Below are positions 26,928 through 35,035 of a stretch of DNA of 64,000 nt, piece after piece. The DNA is from Streptomyces cinerochromogenes (GTDB lineage: Bacteria; Actinomycetota; Actinomycetes; Streptomycetales; Streptomycetaceae): NCBI RefSeq assembly GCF_014648635.1, contig NZ_BMRM01000005.1, forward strand, positions 186,001 to 250,000, given 5' to 3'. Within the stretch, counting starts at the first letter, position 1; the number at the start of each line of letters is the position of its first letter. The notes under the pieces were generated by a model. That model did no database searches. It was not told the origin of the DNA and saw only the letters and a list, made by a program, of their open reading frames with translations. The position numbers were made by a program, and so were the translations under genes.

Positions 26928-27326
26928 ATGGCAGTCACGACCGCCGACACCCGGCTCGAAGAACGCTGGCGGGACATCCTCGCCGTCCACGCGCGCACGA
27001 TGTGCGAGATCGACCGTGCCCTGCACCCGCACGGGCTGGGCGCCAGCGACTTCGAGGTGCTGGACATCCTGGCGGCGGAATCGCCCGAGCAGGGGGATCA
27101 GTGCCGGGTGCAGAACCTGGTCGGCCGGGTCCACCTCAGCCAGAGCGCGCTGTCCCGGCTGATCGGCCGGCTGGAGAAGGACGGCCTGGTGGAACGCTCG
27201 GTGTGCGCGGAGGACCGGCGCGGGGTGTGGGTCGCGCTCACCCCCAAGGGCCGGGCGCTGCACGCGGAAGTGCTGCCGGTGCAGCGGGCGGTGCTGCGGC
27301 GCGCGCTGCCGGGGCAGGAGGGCTAG
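26928..27326 (+). CDS. MarR-family regulator
   Basis: A 132-residue winged-helix repressor: dimerisation helix at 8-35, HTH at about 58-85 (VGRVHLSQSALSRLIGRLEKDGLVER) and beta wing SVCAEDRRGVWVALTPKG. Usual length. No ribosome site is visible before ATG 26928, so it may be translated from a short leader. Ligand unknown; neighbours are a VOC protein and a PqqB-like hydrolase. Confidence 0.9.
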   Translation: MAVTTADTRLEERWRDILAVHARTMCEIDRALHPHGLGASDFEVLDILAAESPEQGDQCRVQNLVGRVHLSQSALSRLIGRLEKDGLVERSVCAEDRRGVWVALTPKGRALHAEVLPVQRAVLRRALPGQEG

Positions 27327-27392
27327 CCCCCCGGCGGCACAACCCCTGGGCCCTGTCCTCCCCCTGAGCCGCCCCCGGAAAGCCCCGGCTCG

Positions 27393-28289
27393 CTAGAGCA
27401 CCAGCTCGGTGCCGTCCGGCAGGACCTCGGCGCCGTGCTCGGCCACGTGCGCGCGGGCGGCCGAGGCGGGGTCCAGCAGTGGGTTGGTGTTGTTCAGGTG
27501 GGTGTAGATCCGCCGCGCGCCGGGATGCCGGGCCAGCGCGGCGAGGGAGCCGTCCGGGCCGCTGACCGGGAGATGGCCCATGGCGGCCTGCCCGGCCCCG
27601 GAGCGCACCGCCGTCCCCATCTCGTCGGCGGCGAAGAACGTGCCGTCCACCAGCACGCAGTCGGCGTCGGCGCACAGCTCGTCCAGGGCGGGGCTCCAGG
27701 CGCCTACGCAGGGCGCGTAGACCAGCACTCCCCCGCTGGCCAGGTCCTCGACGCGGTACGCCGTCACCCACGGCTCCGTGGCCGCGGGCCCCTGCACCGG
27801 TACGTACTTCGGGATCTTCACACCCACCGGATGGGCCGTCACGACGAGTCCGCCGGCCAGGACGAAGCCCCCGTCGGCCAGGCTGTCGGCCCACTCCCAC
27901 GGCGCGTAACGGCCGAGTGCGGCACGGGCGGGGGCGAGGACGGCGCGCACCGGCGGCGCGGCGTAGACCTTCAGCCCCGCCGCTCCGCGCAGCTCGGCGA
28001 GGCCGGCCACGTGGTCGGCCTCGGCGTCGGTGAGCAGCACTCCGCGCAGCGGGGTGTCCCGGGGGCCGGGGCCGGGCCACAGCGGCGGGGTGGCGCTGAG
28101 CTGGGTCCGCAGGTCGGGCGAGGCGTTCAGCAGCCACCAGTCCCGGCCGTTGCCGGTGACGGCGGCGCACTCCTGGCTCCGGGAGGGCAGCTTGCCGCCC
28201 CGGGCGGCGGTACAGAGCGCGCAGGCGCAGTTCCACTGCGGGAAGCCGCCCCCGGCGGCGGTGCCCAGCAGGACGACCCTCACGACCAT
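27393..28289 (-). CDS. pqqB: PqqB-like metallo-beta-lactamase-fold protein
   Basis: A 298-residue PqqB homologue. The N-terminal LGTAAGGGFPQWNCACALC is the family signature with zinc-binding cysteines, and HLNNTNPLLDPAS near the C-terminus holds the conserved His. The second-helix motif is TDAEADHVAGL, a degenerate HxHxDH as usual in PqqB. In PQQ producers PqqB hydroxylates tyrosine in the precursor peptide. No pqqA, C, D or E lies anywhere in this window, so it is either remote from the rest of a pathway or has another job. Confidence 0.88.
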   Translation of the reverse strand: MVVRVVLLGTAAGGGFPQWNCACALCTAARGGKLPSRSQECAAVTGNGRDWWLLNASPDLRTQLSATPPLWPGPGPRDTPLRGVLLTDAEADHVAGLAELRGAAGLKVYAAPPVRAVLAPARAALGRYAPWEWADSLADGGFVLAGGLVVTAHPVGVKIPKYVPVQGPAATEPWVTAYRVEDLASGGVLVYAPCVGAWSPALDELCADADCVLVDGTFFAADEMGTAVRSGAGQAAMGHLPVSGPDGSLAALARHPGARRIYTHLNNTNPLLDPASAARAHVAEHGAEVLPDGTELVL

Positions 28290-28472
28290 CGGCTCCTTCG
28301 CTTTCGCCCGGACCTGTCTCCCGCTGGGATCTTCCCTCCCGGGCGGCCGGTGACTACCGGCGGCAGGGGGCAGTTCCGGCCGTCCTTCGGCGGCGGGTTT
28401 CCGGGTCGCGTCCGCGGGGTGCGGGTGGTGTGGGGGCCGTCCGTGCGGTCCCTGTCCTCTGCGAGGTCCGGA

Positions 28473-28871
28473 TCAGCGGACCAGCAGGGTGCGCACCCCC
28501 TGCGAGGTGAGGGTCAGCTTGTGGGCGGAGCTGCCGTCGATGGCGAGGGAGAGGTCGCCCTCGGGCCACTGCGCGGCGAGGGCGCCGAGCGGGATCAGGC
28601 GGTAGCGCGAGACGAACGGCAGCAGGTCGGCCATCTCCCCCTCGGAGGTGAACACGGGGACGACCGGCTCGCCGCCGGGCTGTTCCAGGACGGGCAGGGC
28701 CACCGTCGTGGCGTCGGCGCCCTCCCCGTCCACCGCGTCGTCCGGTACCGGGACGAGTACGTCACTGCCGGCGAGAGTGTCCAGGGCGGCCTGGTCCTCG
28801 ACATTCACGGCGAGCGCGTCCAGGGCCTGCTGGGCCGGCGTCGGCAGGTTCTCGTGTGCGGGTGTCTCCAT
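28473..28871 (-). CDS. SseB-domain protein
   Basis: A 132-residue cytosolic protein with an SseB N-terminal-type domain: LPVLEQPGGEPVVPVFTSEGEMADLLP and YRLIPLGALAAQWPEGDLSLAIDGSS are typical. Such domains occur alone in Streptomyces and have no proven function. ATG 28871 has GGGGAT upstream. No clear operon partner. Confidence 0.85.
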   Translation of the reverse strand: METPAHENLPTPAQQALDALAVNVEDQAALDTLAGSDVLVPVPDDAVDGEGADATTVALPVLEQPGGEPVVPVFTSEGEMADLLPFVSRYRLIPLGALAAQWPEGDLSLAIDGSSAHKLTLTSQGVRTLLVR

Positions 28872-29046
28872 GGCTGATCCCCAGGTAGCGGTCGTCGTAC
28901 GGGCCGTCCGGGCAGGCTGCCGCCCGGGCGTGCTCCGCCTCGCGTACCCGGTGGGGTGCGGGGCATGCGTGGGGATCGGCGTCAGGTCCGGTGGGGAGAC
29001 GGTGCGGGCGGCGGCAGAGGCGCCGCGGGCGTGGGCGGGGCGTCGG

Positions 29047-29604
29047 TCACGGCCCGGTCTCCGCGAGCAGGTCGGCGATGGTGGTGACCCGGACCAGCGG
29101 CCGGTACAGCTCCATCACCTGAAGGGCCCTGAGGTGGGAGTCGTCGTCGGCGCCGGCACAGGCGTCGGCCACGACCAGTACCTCGGTGCCCGCGTCGGCG
29201 GCGGCCAGGGCGGTGGACAGCACACAGCAGTCGGTGCTGACGCCGGCCAGGACCAGGCGGCCGTCCGGGCCGAGCCGGGCGGCGAGTTCAGGGGTCCACT
29301 TGCCGAAGGTGGTGGTGTCCAGGACGTGCTCGGCCAGGCCGGCGAACTCGTCGGTGAGGGCCCAGAGGCCGGCGCCGGGGGGCCGGCGGGCGAAGGGGAA
29401 CCGGTCGTAGTAGGCGCGCCAGGCGCCGGCCGGCTGTGCGGGAGCCAGGAAGCGGGTGAAGGTGACCCGGCCGGAGAACGCCGGCAGCAGGGCGAGCACG
29501 CCGGCTGCCGCGTCGGCGTACCGGGGGGCGGCCCAGGGGCTCTCCGGATCGGCGAAGACACGCTGCATGTCGATCACGGCGAGATGGCCGGCGCTCACGC
29601 TCAT
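29047..29604 (-). CDS. Isochorismatase-like cysteine hydrolase
   Basis: A 185-residue member of the cysteine hydrolase fold. The triad can be read: Asp in VIDMQRVF (residue 12 region), Lys in TTFGKWTPEL, and Cys in GVSTDCCVLSTAL. Members hydrolyse amides or esters of small molecules such as N-carbamoylsarcosine, ureidoacrylate or nicotinamide. Position 40 bases after an NCS1 purine/pyrimidine-type transporter on the same strand suggests a role in nitrogenous-base degradation, for example a ureidoacrylate-like step (inference). Confidence 0.9.
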   Translation of the reverse strand: MSVSAGHLAVIDMQRVFADPESPWAAPRYADAAAGVLALLPAFSGRVTFTRFLAPAQPAGAWRAYYDRFPFARRPPGAGLWALTDEFAGLAEHVLDTTTFGKWTPELAARLGPDGRLVLAGVSTDCCVLSTALAAADAGTEVLVVADACAGADDDSHLRALQVMELYRPLVRVTTIADLLAETGP

Positions 29605-29644
29605 GGGCGGGGCACCTCCTTCGGTACGGCGGCGTCGGCGGCGC

Positions 29645-31153
29645 TCACGGGTGCAGCACCTCCGCGTCGAGTGCCGGGCTCGGCTCCTGGGCCTCCTGGG
29701 CGCGGACCCGGTCCCGGCCCAGCAGCAGGGTGCCGAGGAAGGCGAGAGCGAGGGCGACCAGGACGCCCAGGTTGGCGTAGGCCCAGGCGCCGGTCTTGCC
29801 ACCGAGGCCGAAGGGCTCCAGCAGATAGCCCTGCCAGGTCAGCCAGCGCGCGGCGGTGTTGGTGACCAGGCCCCAGCCGACGGCCGTGGCGGCGAGGGTG
29901 AGGACCAGCGGGCCGAGGGGGACGTCGCCGTAGCGGCCGTGCGGGCGGAACAGGTCGCCGTCGTCGTAGTCGCGGCGGCGCAGCGCCAGGTCGGCGAGCA
30001 TGACGCCGGCCCAGGCGGCGATGGGCACGCCGAGTGTGGTGAGGAAACCCATGAACTGGCCGAGGAAGTCGTCGGCGAAGAACACGATGTAGATCGCGCC
30101 GGCGATCATCAGCACGCCGTCGAGGAGCGCGGCCAGATAGCGGGGCACCCGCAGGCCGGCCGAGAGCAGGGCCAGGCCGGAGGAGTAGATGTCGAGGACC
30201 GCGCCGCCGACCAGGCCGAGGACGGCGACCACGGCGAACGGCACCAGGAACGAGGTCGGCAGGAGGGTGGTCAGGGCGCCGATCGGGTCGGCCGCGATCG
30301 CCTTGCTCAGGTCCTCGGAGGAGCCGGCCAGCAGCAGGCCGAAGACCAGCAGGACCAGGGGGGCCAGGGAGGCGCCGAAGGTGGTCCAGCCGATCACTCC
30401 CCGGCTGGAGGAGCCGCGGGGCAGATAGCGGGAGTAGTCCGCGGCGGCGTTGATCCAGCCCAGGCCGAAGCCGGTCATCATGAACACGAGCGCGCCGATG
30501 AACTCCTGGGCCGACCCGGCCGGGATCGCGTCGACCGCGCTCCAGTGGATGTGGTCGGCGACGAGGGCGACGTAGAGGACCGTGAGGACGCCCGTGATCA
30601 GGGTGATCCAGGTCTGCAGCCGCATGATCAGGTCGAAGCCCATGACCCCGCCGACGACGGTCAGCGCGGCGACCACCAGGAGCGCGACCGCCTTGGTCTC
30701 GGTGCCCCCGCCCCAGCCGAGGCTGGTGAAGACGGTGGCGGTGGCCATCGTGGCGAGCGCGGTCAGGACGGTCTCCCAGCCGACGGTGAGTATCCAGGAC
30801 ACGACGGACGGCAGCCGGTTGCCGCGCACACCGTAGGCGGCCCGGCTGAGGACCATGGTGGGGGCCGAGCCGCGCTTTCCGGCGACCGCGGTGAAACCGC
30901 ACAGCAGGAACGAGACGGCGATACCGAGCACCCCGGCGGCGAGGGCCTGCCAGAAGGAGATGCCGAAGCCGAGCGCGAAGGCGCCGTAGCTGAGGCCGAG
31001 GACGGAGACGTTGGCCCCGAACCAGGGCCAGAACAGGGAGCGCGGGGTGCCCCGGCGCTCCGCGTCCGCGATCACGTCGAGCCCGTGCGTCTCCACCTGG
31101 AGGGGGCGGCGGCCCGCGGCTCCGCTGCCGAGCGGGTCGTGCGGTTGGGTCAT
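29645..31153 (-). CDS. NCS1 nucleobase transporter (purine/cytosine permease type)
   Basis: A 502-residue, twelve-helix cation symporter of the NCS1 family. LFWPWFGANVSVLGLSYGAF in helix 1, KRGSAPTMVLSRAAYGVRGN in helix 3 and the helix-6 segment SYSRYLP-like ADYSRYLPRG are typical. ATG 31153 is preceded by GGTA/CCCCGG without a strong ribosome site; the 28 codons upstream in frame are not conserved-looking. It leads the cysteine hydrolase gene and may import a base that the hydrolase helps degrade. Confidence 0.93.
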   Translation of the reverse strand: MTQPHDPLGSGAAGRRPLQVETHGLDVIADAERRGTPRSLFWPWFGANVSVLGLSYGAFALGFGISFWQALAAGVLGIAVSFLLCGFTAVAGKRGSAPTMVLSRAAYGVRGNRLPSVVSWILTVGWETVLTALATMATATVFTSLGWGGGTETKAVALLVVAALTVVGGVMGFDLIMRLQTWITLITGVLTVLYVALVADHIHWSAVDAIPAGSAQEFIGALVFMMTGFGLGWINAAADYSRYLPRGSSSRGVIGWTTFGASLAPLVLLVFGLLLAGSSEDLSKAIAADPIGALTTLLPTSFLVPFAVVAVLGLVGGAVLDIYSSGLALLSAGLRVPRYLAALLDGVLMIAGAIYIVFFADDFLGQFMGFLTTLGVPIAAWAGVMLADLALRRRDYDDGDLFRPHGRYGDVPLGPLVLTLAATAVGWGLVTNTAARWLTWQGYLLEPFGLGGKTGAWAYANLGVLVALALAFLGTLLLGRDRVRAQEAQEPSPALDAEVLHP

Positions 31154-31258
31154 CGCCGGGGTACCTGCCCTGCCTGTCCGGACGTGTCGGATGACGATCA
31201 CGCTAGGGCGGCCCCCAGGGGGCGTCAAGGCACCCAAGGTCGTACCCGGTTCACCCGG

Positions 31259-31582
31259 TCAGCGGTCGAACTCCTCCTGGATGGGTGTCCTCGGCTCCTC
31301 GCGCAGATGCAGGGAGAGCCCCGGTTTGCCGCCGTGCCGTGCCTGTTCCGCCCGCCGGGTGGCGTCGGTCCCCAGGTCCGAGTCGGGGTCCACGCGGAGC
31401 GACCGCGCCACGTCGTCGCGGCCGGTGTAGTCCTCGGCGGGCAGGGCGCGCAGGGCCTTGACGACCTCCTCGGAGGCCCCCGCCTGCCTGGCGGCCGAGA
31501 CCAGCCGGTCCCTGGCGGCCGGGTAGGTGACCTCGTTCAGCGCGTCCAGCACCTCGGGGACGCTGGTGTGCGCAGTGCTCAT
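31259..31582 (-). CDS. DUF2795 protein, longer form
   Basis: A 107-residue soluble protein with an N-terminal DUF2795 helical module (VPEVLDALNEVTYPAARDRLVSAARQAGA..EVVKALRALP) and a charged, probably flexible C-terminal tail ending EEFDR. GGAGG lies seven bases before ATG 31582. Divergent from a second, shorter DUF2795 gene. Function unknown. Confidence 0.85.
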   Translation of the reverse strand: MSTAHTSVPEVLDALNEVTYPAARDRLVSAARQAGASEEVVKALRALPAEDYTGRDDVARSLRVDPDSDLGTDATRRAEQARHGGKPGLSLHLREEPRTPIQEEFDR

Positions 31583-31699
31583 GACGCCTCCCTACGCGCC
31601 GTCGCTCTCATCGGATGCTCCCGGTCCTCTCGCGCGGGACGCGCTGCTCGAAAGCCCCGGGTACCCGTGCGGCACGGAACCCATCACGCACGGAATCCC

Positions 31700-31724
31700 T
31701 GAATCCGCTTCCGCGGGATGGGTA
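31700..31724 (+). promoter_or_regulatory. Possible SigB-type promoter of the short DUF2795 gene
   Basis: GAATC (31700-31704), 14 bases, GGGTAC (31719-31724) fits the Streptomyces SigB stress consensus GNNTN-N14-16-GGGTAY, 70 bases before ATG 31795. The -35 is degenerate, so this could occur by chance. Confidence 0.35.
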
Positions 31725-31794
31725 CCTGACCAGTCCGGCGCAGCATGCGGCGCCGGCCCGATGATCGTGCACCAACTCACCGCCTGGAGGAGCC

Positions 31795-31989
31795 ATGGCG
31801 GGTATCACCCCACCTGACCTGCAGAAAGCCCTGTCGGGCGCGGACTACCCGGCCACTTCCGACCAGCTTCGGAAGGTCGCCGAGAACAACCACGCGTCCA
31901 AGGAGATCACCGAACGGATCTCCCACCTCGGCAAGAAGAAGTTCGAGAACCCCGCCGAGGTCAGCAAGGCCGTCTTCCGGAACGAGTGA
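31795..31989 (+). CDS. DUF2795 protein, short form
   Basis: A 64-residue protein that is essentially one DUF2795 module: PPDLQKALSGADYPATSDQLRKVAENNHASKEI then ISHLGKKKFENPAEVSKAV. GGAGGA precedes ATG 31795. It shares the KALSGADYPA-type pattern with its divergent neighbour, a likely duplication. Related small proteins in other actinobacteria accumulate under stress, but no activity is known. Confidence 0.88.
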   Translation: MAGITPPDLQKALSGADYPATSDQLRKVAENNHASKEITERISHLGKKKFENPAEVSKAVFRNE

Positions 31990-32055
31990 CGGCGAGCGCA
32001 CAGGGATGCGCGGCGGCCGGGCGGCTTCCGCTCCGGCCGCCGCGCGGTGCGCGGC

Positions 32056-33765
32056 TCACCCGGGAGCGGGACCGCCGCCGGACCGCACCGTGGGCGGGGC
32101 GAGGAGGACCGGGCCGGGCGTGCCGCCCTTGCAGGAGTCGTGGCAGTCCTTCTCCAGGCTGCAGCACAGCGAGCAGACCGAGCCCTGGTGGAAGGGGCAG
32201 GCGGCCATGTCCGGCCGCTCGAAGTCGGTCGCGCACACCGCGCAGGTCAGCACGGCGGCGGAGGGCAGACCGTCCGGACCGAGCAGCGGCTCCTCCAGGT
32301 CGTCGGTGCGGGCGATGTAGTACCGGCCCTTGGTGAGCACGGCGAACAACGGTGAGAGCACCATGGCCAGGACCAGCGCGAGGAACGGCGAGAACGCCTT
32401 GCCGTAGGCGCCGAAGGCGTCGAAGTACGCGGCGACGGAGACCGCGGACGCGATCAGCATCGAGCCGAAGCCGACCGGGTTGAAGCGGTACAGGTGGGCC
32501 CGCTTGAACTCGATGTACGACGGGCTCAGCCGCAGCGGCTTGTTGATGACGAGGTCGGCGACGACCGCGCCGATCCAGGCGATGGCCACGTTGGAGTAGA
32601 AGCCGAGCACCGTGTTGAGGAAGCCGAAGACGCCGCCCTCCATCAGCGCGAGGGCGATGCCGACGTTGAGGAAGATGTAGACGACCCGGCCGGGGTGGCG
32701 GTGCGTCAGACGGGAGAAGAAGTTCGACCAGGACAGGGAGCCGGAGTAGGCGTTCGTCGAGTTGATCTTCACCTGGGACAGGATGACGAAGAAGGTGGCC
32801 AGGCCGAGGGCGACCGGCGCGGCGAACGTCCCGAAGCCGTGGACGTACTGCTGGATCGGCTCGTCGGCCTTGCCGAGCCCGACGCCGTCGGCGATGCAGA
32901 AGGCGAGGAAGGCGCCTCCGATCTGCTTCAGCGCCCCGAGAACCACCCAGCCGGGGCCGGCACCGAGCACCGCGGCCCACCACCGCCCGCTGTTCTCGGG
33001 GGTCTTGTCGGGCATGAAGCGCAGATAGTCGACCTGCTCCCCGATCTGCGCGATCAGCGACAGCGCGACGCCCGCGCCCGCCCCGACACCGAGCACGCTG
33101 ATCGCCGAGCCGGTGGGCGAGTCACCCGCGAAGTGCGTGAACTCCGAGAATTTCGCGGGTTCCTGGATCGCCACGGACACGAACGGGGCGACCATCAGCA
33201 CCAGCCAGACCGGCTGGGTCCACACCTGCATCCTCGACAGCGCGGTCATGCCGTAGACGACGAGCGGCAGGATGACCAGTGAGCAGACGACGTAGCCGAC
33301 GGGGAGCGGGATGTGCAGGCCGAGTTCCAGGGCCTGCGCCATGATCGAGCCTTCGAGGGCGAAGAAGATGAAGGTGAAGCTCGCGTAGATCACCGAGGTG
33401 AGCGTCGAACCGAGGTACCCGAAGCCCGCGCCCCGGGTCAGCAGGTCCATGTCGATGGAGTACTTGGCCGAGTAGTACGAGATCGGGATCCCGGTGAGGA
33501 AGATGACCACCGCCGCGGTCAGGATCGCCACCAGGGCACTGGAGAAGCCGTGCGAGACGGCGATCGAGCCGCCGATGGCGAAGTCCGCGAGATAGGCGAT
33601 GCCGCCGAGGGCCGTGGTGGCCACGACATACGGCGACCAGCGGCGGAAGGACTTGGGCGCGTAGCGCAGCGAGTAGTCCTCCAGCGTGTCGTTGCGCGTC
33701 CAGCCGTTGTACGTCCGACCGCCGGGCGGCTCCGGTGGCGCTTGGGTGTCGACGGTCTCCGTCAC
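32056..33765 (-). CDS. NCS1-type transporter with C-terminal cysteine-rich (zinc-ribbon-like) tail
   Basis: A 569-residue membrane protein. Residues 1-470 are a twelve-helix NCS1 purine/cytosine-permease-like transporter (NDTLEDYSLRYAPKSFRRWSP, TRGAGFGYLGSTLTS, INSTNAYSGSLSWSNFF). Residues about 500-550 add a cytosolic Cys-rich module with CAVC, CPFH, CSLCC and CHDSC, eight or nine Cys plus His, suited to bind two zinc ions or an iron-sulfur centre. NCS1 permeases normally end after the last helix. GTG 33765 has AGGAGG upstream. The substrate is unknown; the tail suggests metal or redox control, or docking of a partner. Confidence 0.9.
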   Translation of the reverse strand: MTETVDTQAPPEPPGGRTYNGWTRNDTLEDYSLRYAPKSFRRWSPYVVATTALGGIAYLADFAIGGSIAVSHGFSSALVAILTAAVVIFLTGIPISYYSAKYSIDMDLLTRGAGFGYLGSTLTSVIYASFTFIFFALEGSIMAQALELGLHIPLPVGYVVCSLVILPLVVYGMTALSRMQVWTQPVWLVLMVAPFVSVAIQEPAKFSEFTHFAGDSPTGSAISVLGVGAGAGVALSLIAQIGEQVDYLRFMPDKTPENSGRWWAAVLGAGPGWVVLGALKQIGGAFLAFCIADGVGLGKADEPIQQYVHGFGTFAAPVALGLATFFVILSQVKINSTNAYSGSLSWSNFFSRLTHRHPGRVVYIFLNVGIALALMEGGVFGFLNTVLGFYSNVAIAWIGAVVADLVINKPLRLSPSYIEFKRAHLYRFNPVGFGSMLIASAVSVAAYFDAFGAYGKAFSPFLALVLAMVLSPLFAVLTKGRYYIARTDDLEEPLLGPDGLPSAAVLTCAVCATDFERPDMAACPFHQGSVCSLCCSLEKDCHDSCKGGTPGPVLLAPPTVRSGGGPAPG

Positions 33766-34216
33766 GGCGCTCCCCTCCTCCTGCGCTGCGCCCGGACGGT
33801 CCGGTGCAGTGCAGGAAGGTTCGTGCCGCGGTATTGCCCCGCTGTTTCGCGGCCTTTACAACACGGGGACCCGGTGGACGTGACATCCCTCACAGCGGAG
33901 TCGGCGACTAGGCGGGCGGCATAGTAGACGCGGCCTCCATGGCAAATGAGACATGTCCGTCTTGCCGTGGGCGACGGTCGGGGTCACGGCGACGCCGGAC
34001 CGGCCTCCCGGCGACTCCTCCCATTCGTCCTCGCTCAGGTGTTTCTGACGCGGCGAAAGAGTTGCGCAAACATCGCGTTCGCGAAGTCGGCATCTCCGGG
34101 CTCGCCTGACAAGACCCGCGCGCCTCTACGAGGCGCGATAGTAGAGGCGGCCTTTGCGCTCCCTGTGACGCCGTCCCAACAATGAGCGCTCGGCGATCAC
34201 CGAGTGAGGTTGACGA
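33766..34216. other. 451-base gap without a convincing gene
   Basis: Divergent intergenic region between the NCS1/Cys-rich transporter and the CAP protein. It holds a near-identical 17-base element twice, ATAGTAGACGCGGCCTC at 33921-33937 and ATAGTAGAGGCGGCCTT at 34138-34154, the hairpin listed separately, and an inverted repeat CTCGG-N6-CCGAG (34190-34205) just before the CAP start. A small open frame at 33946-34185 lacks a ribosome site and coding bias. Confidence 0.6.
34119..34137 (+). promoter_or_regulatory. 8-bp GC hairpin in the CAP gene leader
   Basis: CGCGCCTC-TAC-GAGGCGCG is a perfect stem with a three-base loop, 80 bases before the CAP start and directly abutting the second copy of the repeated 17-base element. 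It could act as a transcript 5' structure or an operator. Confidence 0.45.
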
Positions 34217-35035
34217 ATGGGCCAGCACCGCAAAACGAAGCACTACCGGCGAATAGTCGTCGCCGCAGCAGCCGTCGGCGCCGTGGGCGTGCCGTCCGTC
34301 GCCCTGGCCTGTGCCGAGTGGCCGTACGGCACGCAGGACCCGGCACAGGCCGTCGCGACGAGCACGCCCGTGGGGCAGTGGCAGTACACCCCCGGGCATC
34401 ACCACAGCAACGTGTACGACACCGGTGGCAGCGCGTACGACACCGGCGCGCCGCAGACCACCGCGCCGTCCACGCCCTTGACCACGGCACCGCCGAGCGC
34501 CCACCCCACCGCCACGAAGAAGGCCACGGTCCACCACCCGCGGCGGACAGCCACCCCCGGCACTGCGCAGGCCACCCCTTCCGCTCCTCCTTCCGCTTCT
34601 CCTTCCGCTTCCGCCGCCCCCGCCGCGCCGAGCACCCCGAAGCCGGCCGCCACGGCGTCCGGGGTCACCGGCGAGATCCTGCAGTTGGTGAACGACGAGC
34701 GGGCGAAGGCCGGTTGCCAGGCGCTGACCCTCGACCCGGCGCTGACCAAGGCCGCACAGGCGCACAGCGCGGACATGGCGTCCCACCAGAACATGTCGCA
34801 CACCGGGTCCGACGGGTCGAACCCGGGCGACCGCATCACCGCCGCCGGCTACACCTGGAGCAGCTACGGCGAGAACGTCGCCTACGGCTACGGCACGGCG
34901 GAGCAGGTCATGGCGGGCTGGATGGCCAGCCCGGGCCACCGGGCCAACATCCTCAACTGCGGGTTCAAGGAGATCGGCGTCGGCCTCGCGCAGCCCGGCA
35001 GCTACTGGACCCAGGACTTCGGCACGGCACGCTGA
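34217..35035 (+). CDS. Secreted CAP/SCP-domain protein
   Basis: A 272-residue exported protein: signal peptide 1-32, a Thr/Pro/Ser-rich linker (about 45-150), and a C-terminal CAP domain (about 150-272). CAP marks are LVNDERAKAGCQALTLDPAL, AHSADMASHQNMSHTG, YGENVAYGY and GHRANILNCGFKEIGVG, with a conserved Cys pair. CAP proteins lack one known activity. A very similar CAP domain lies at the end of the sigma-factor fusion protein 2.5 kb away, pointing to duplication. Its 3' end overlaps the MFS gene by 34 bases tail to tail. Confidence 0.93.
   Translation: MGQHRKTKHYRRIVVAAAAVGAVGVPSVALACAEWPYGTQDPAQAVATSTPVGQWQYTPGHHHSNVYDTGGSAYDTGAPQTTAPSTPLTTAPPSAHPTATKKATVHHPRRTATPGTAQATPSAPPSASPSASAAPAAPSTPKPAATASGVTGEILQLVNDERAKAGCQALTLDPALTKAAQAHSADMASHQNMSHTGSDGSNPGDRITAAGYTWSSYGENVAYGYGTAEQVMAGWMASPGHRANILNCGFKEIGVGLAQPGSYWTQDFGTAR

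Noticed and set aside
33946..34185. 79-codon plus-strand frame in the empty gap
   Set aside because: No ribosome site, no third-position GC bias and no recognisable domain.
33840..34216. Cyclic-di-AMP (ydaO) riboswitch before the secreted CAP protein
   Set aside because: CAP and cell-wall genes often have one, but the conserved core elements are not found.
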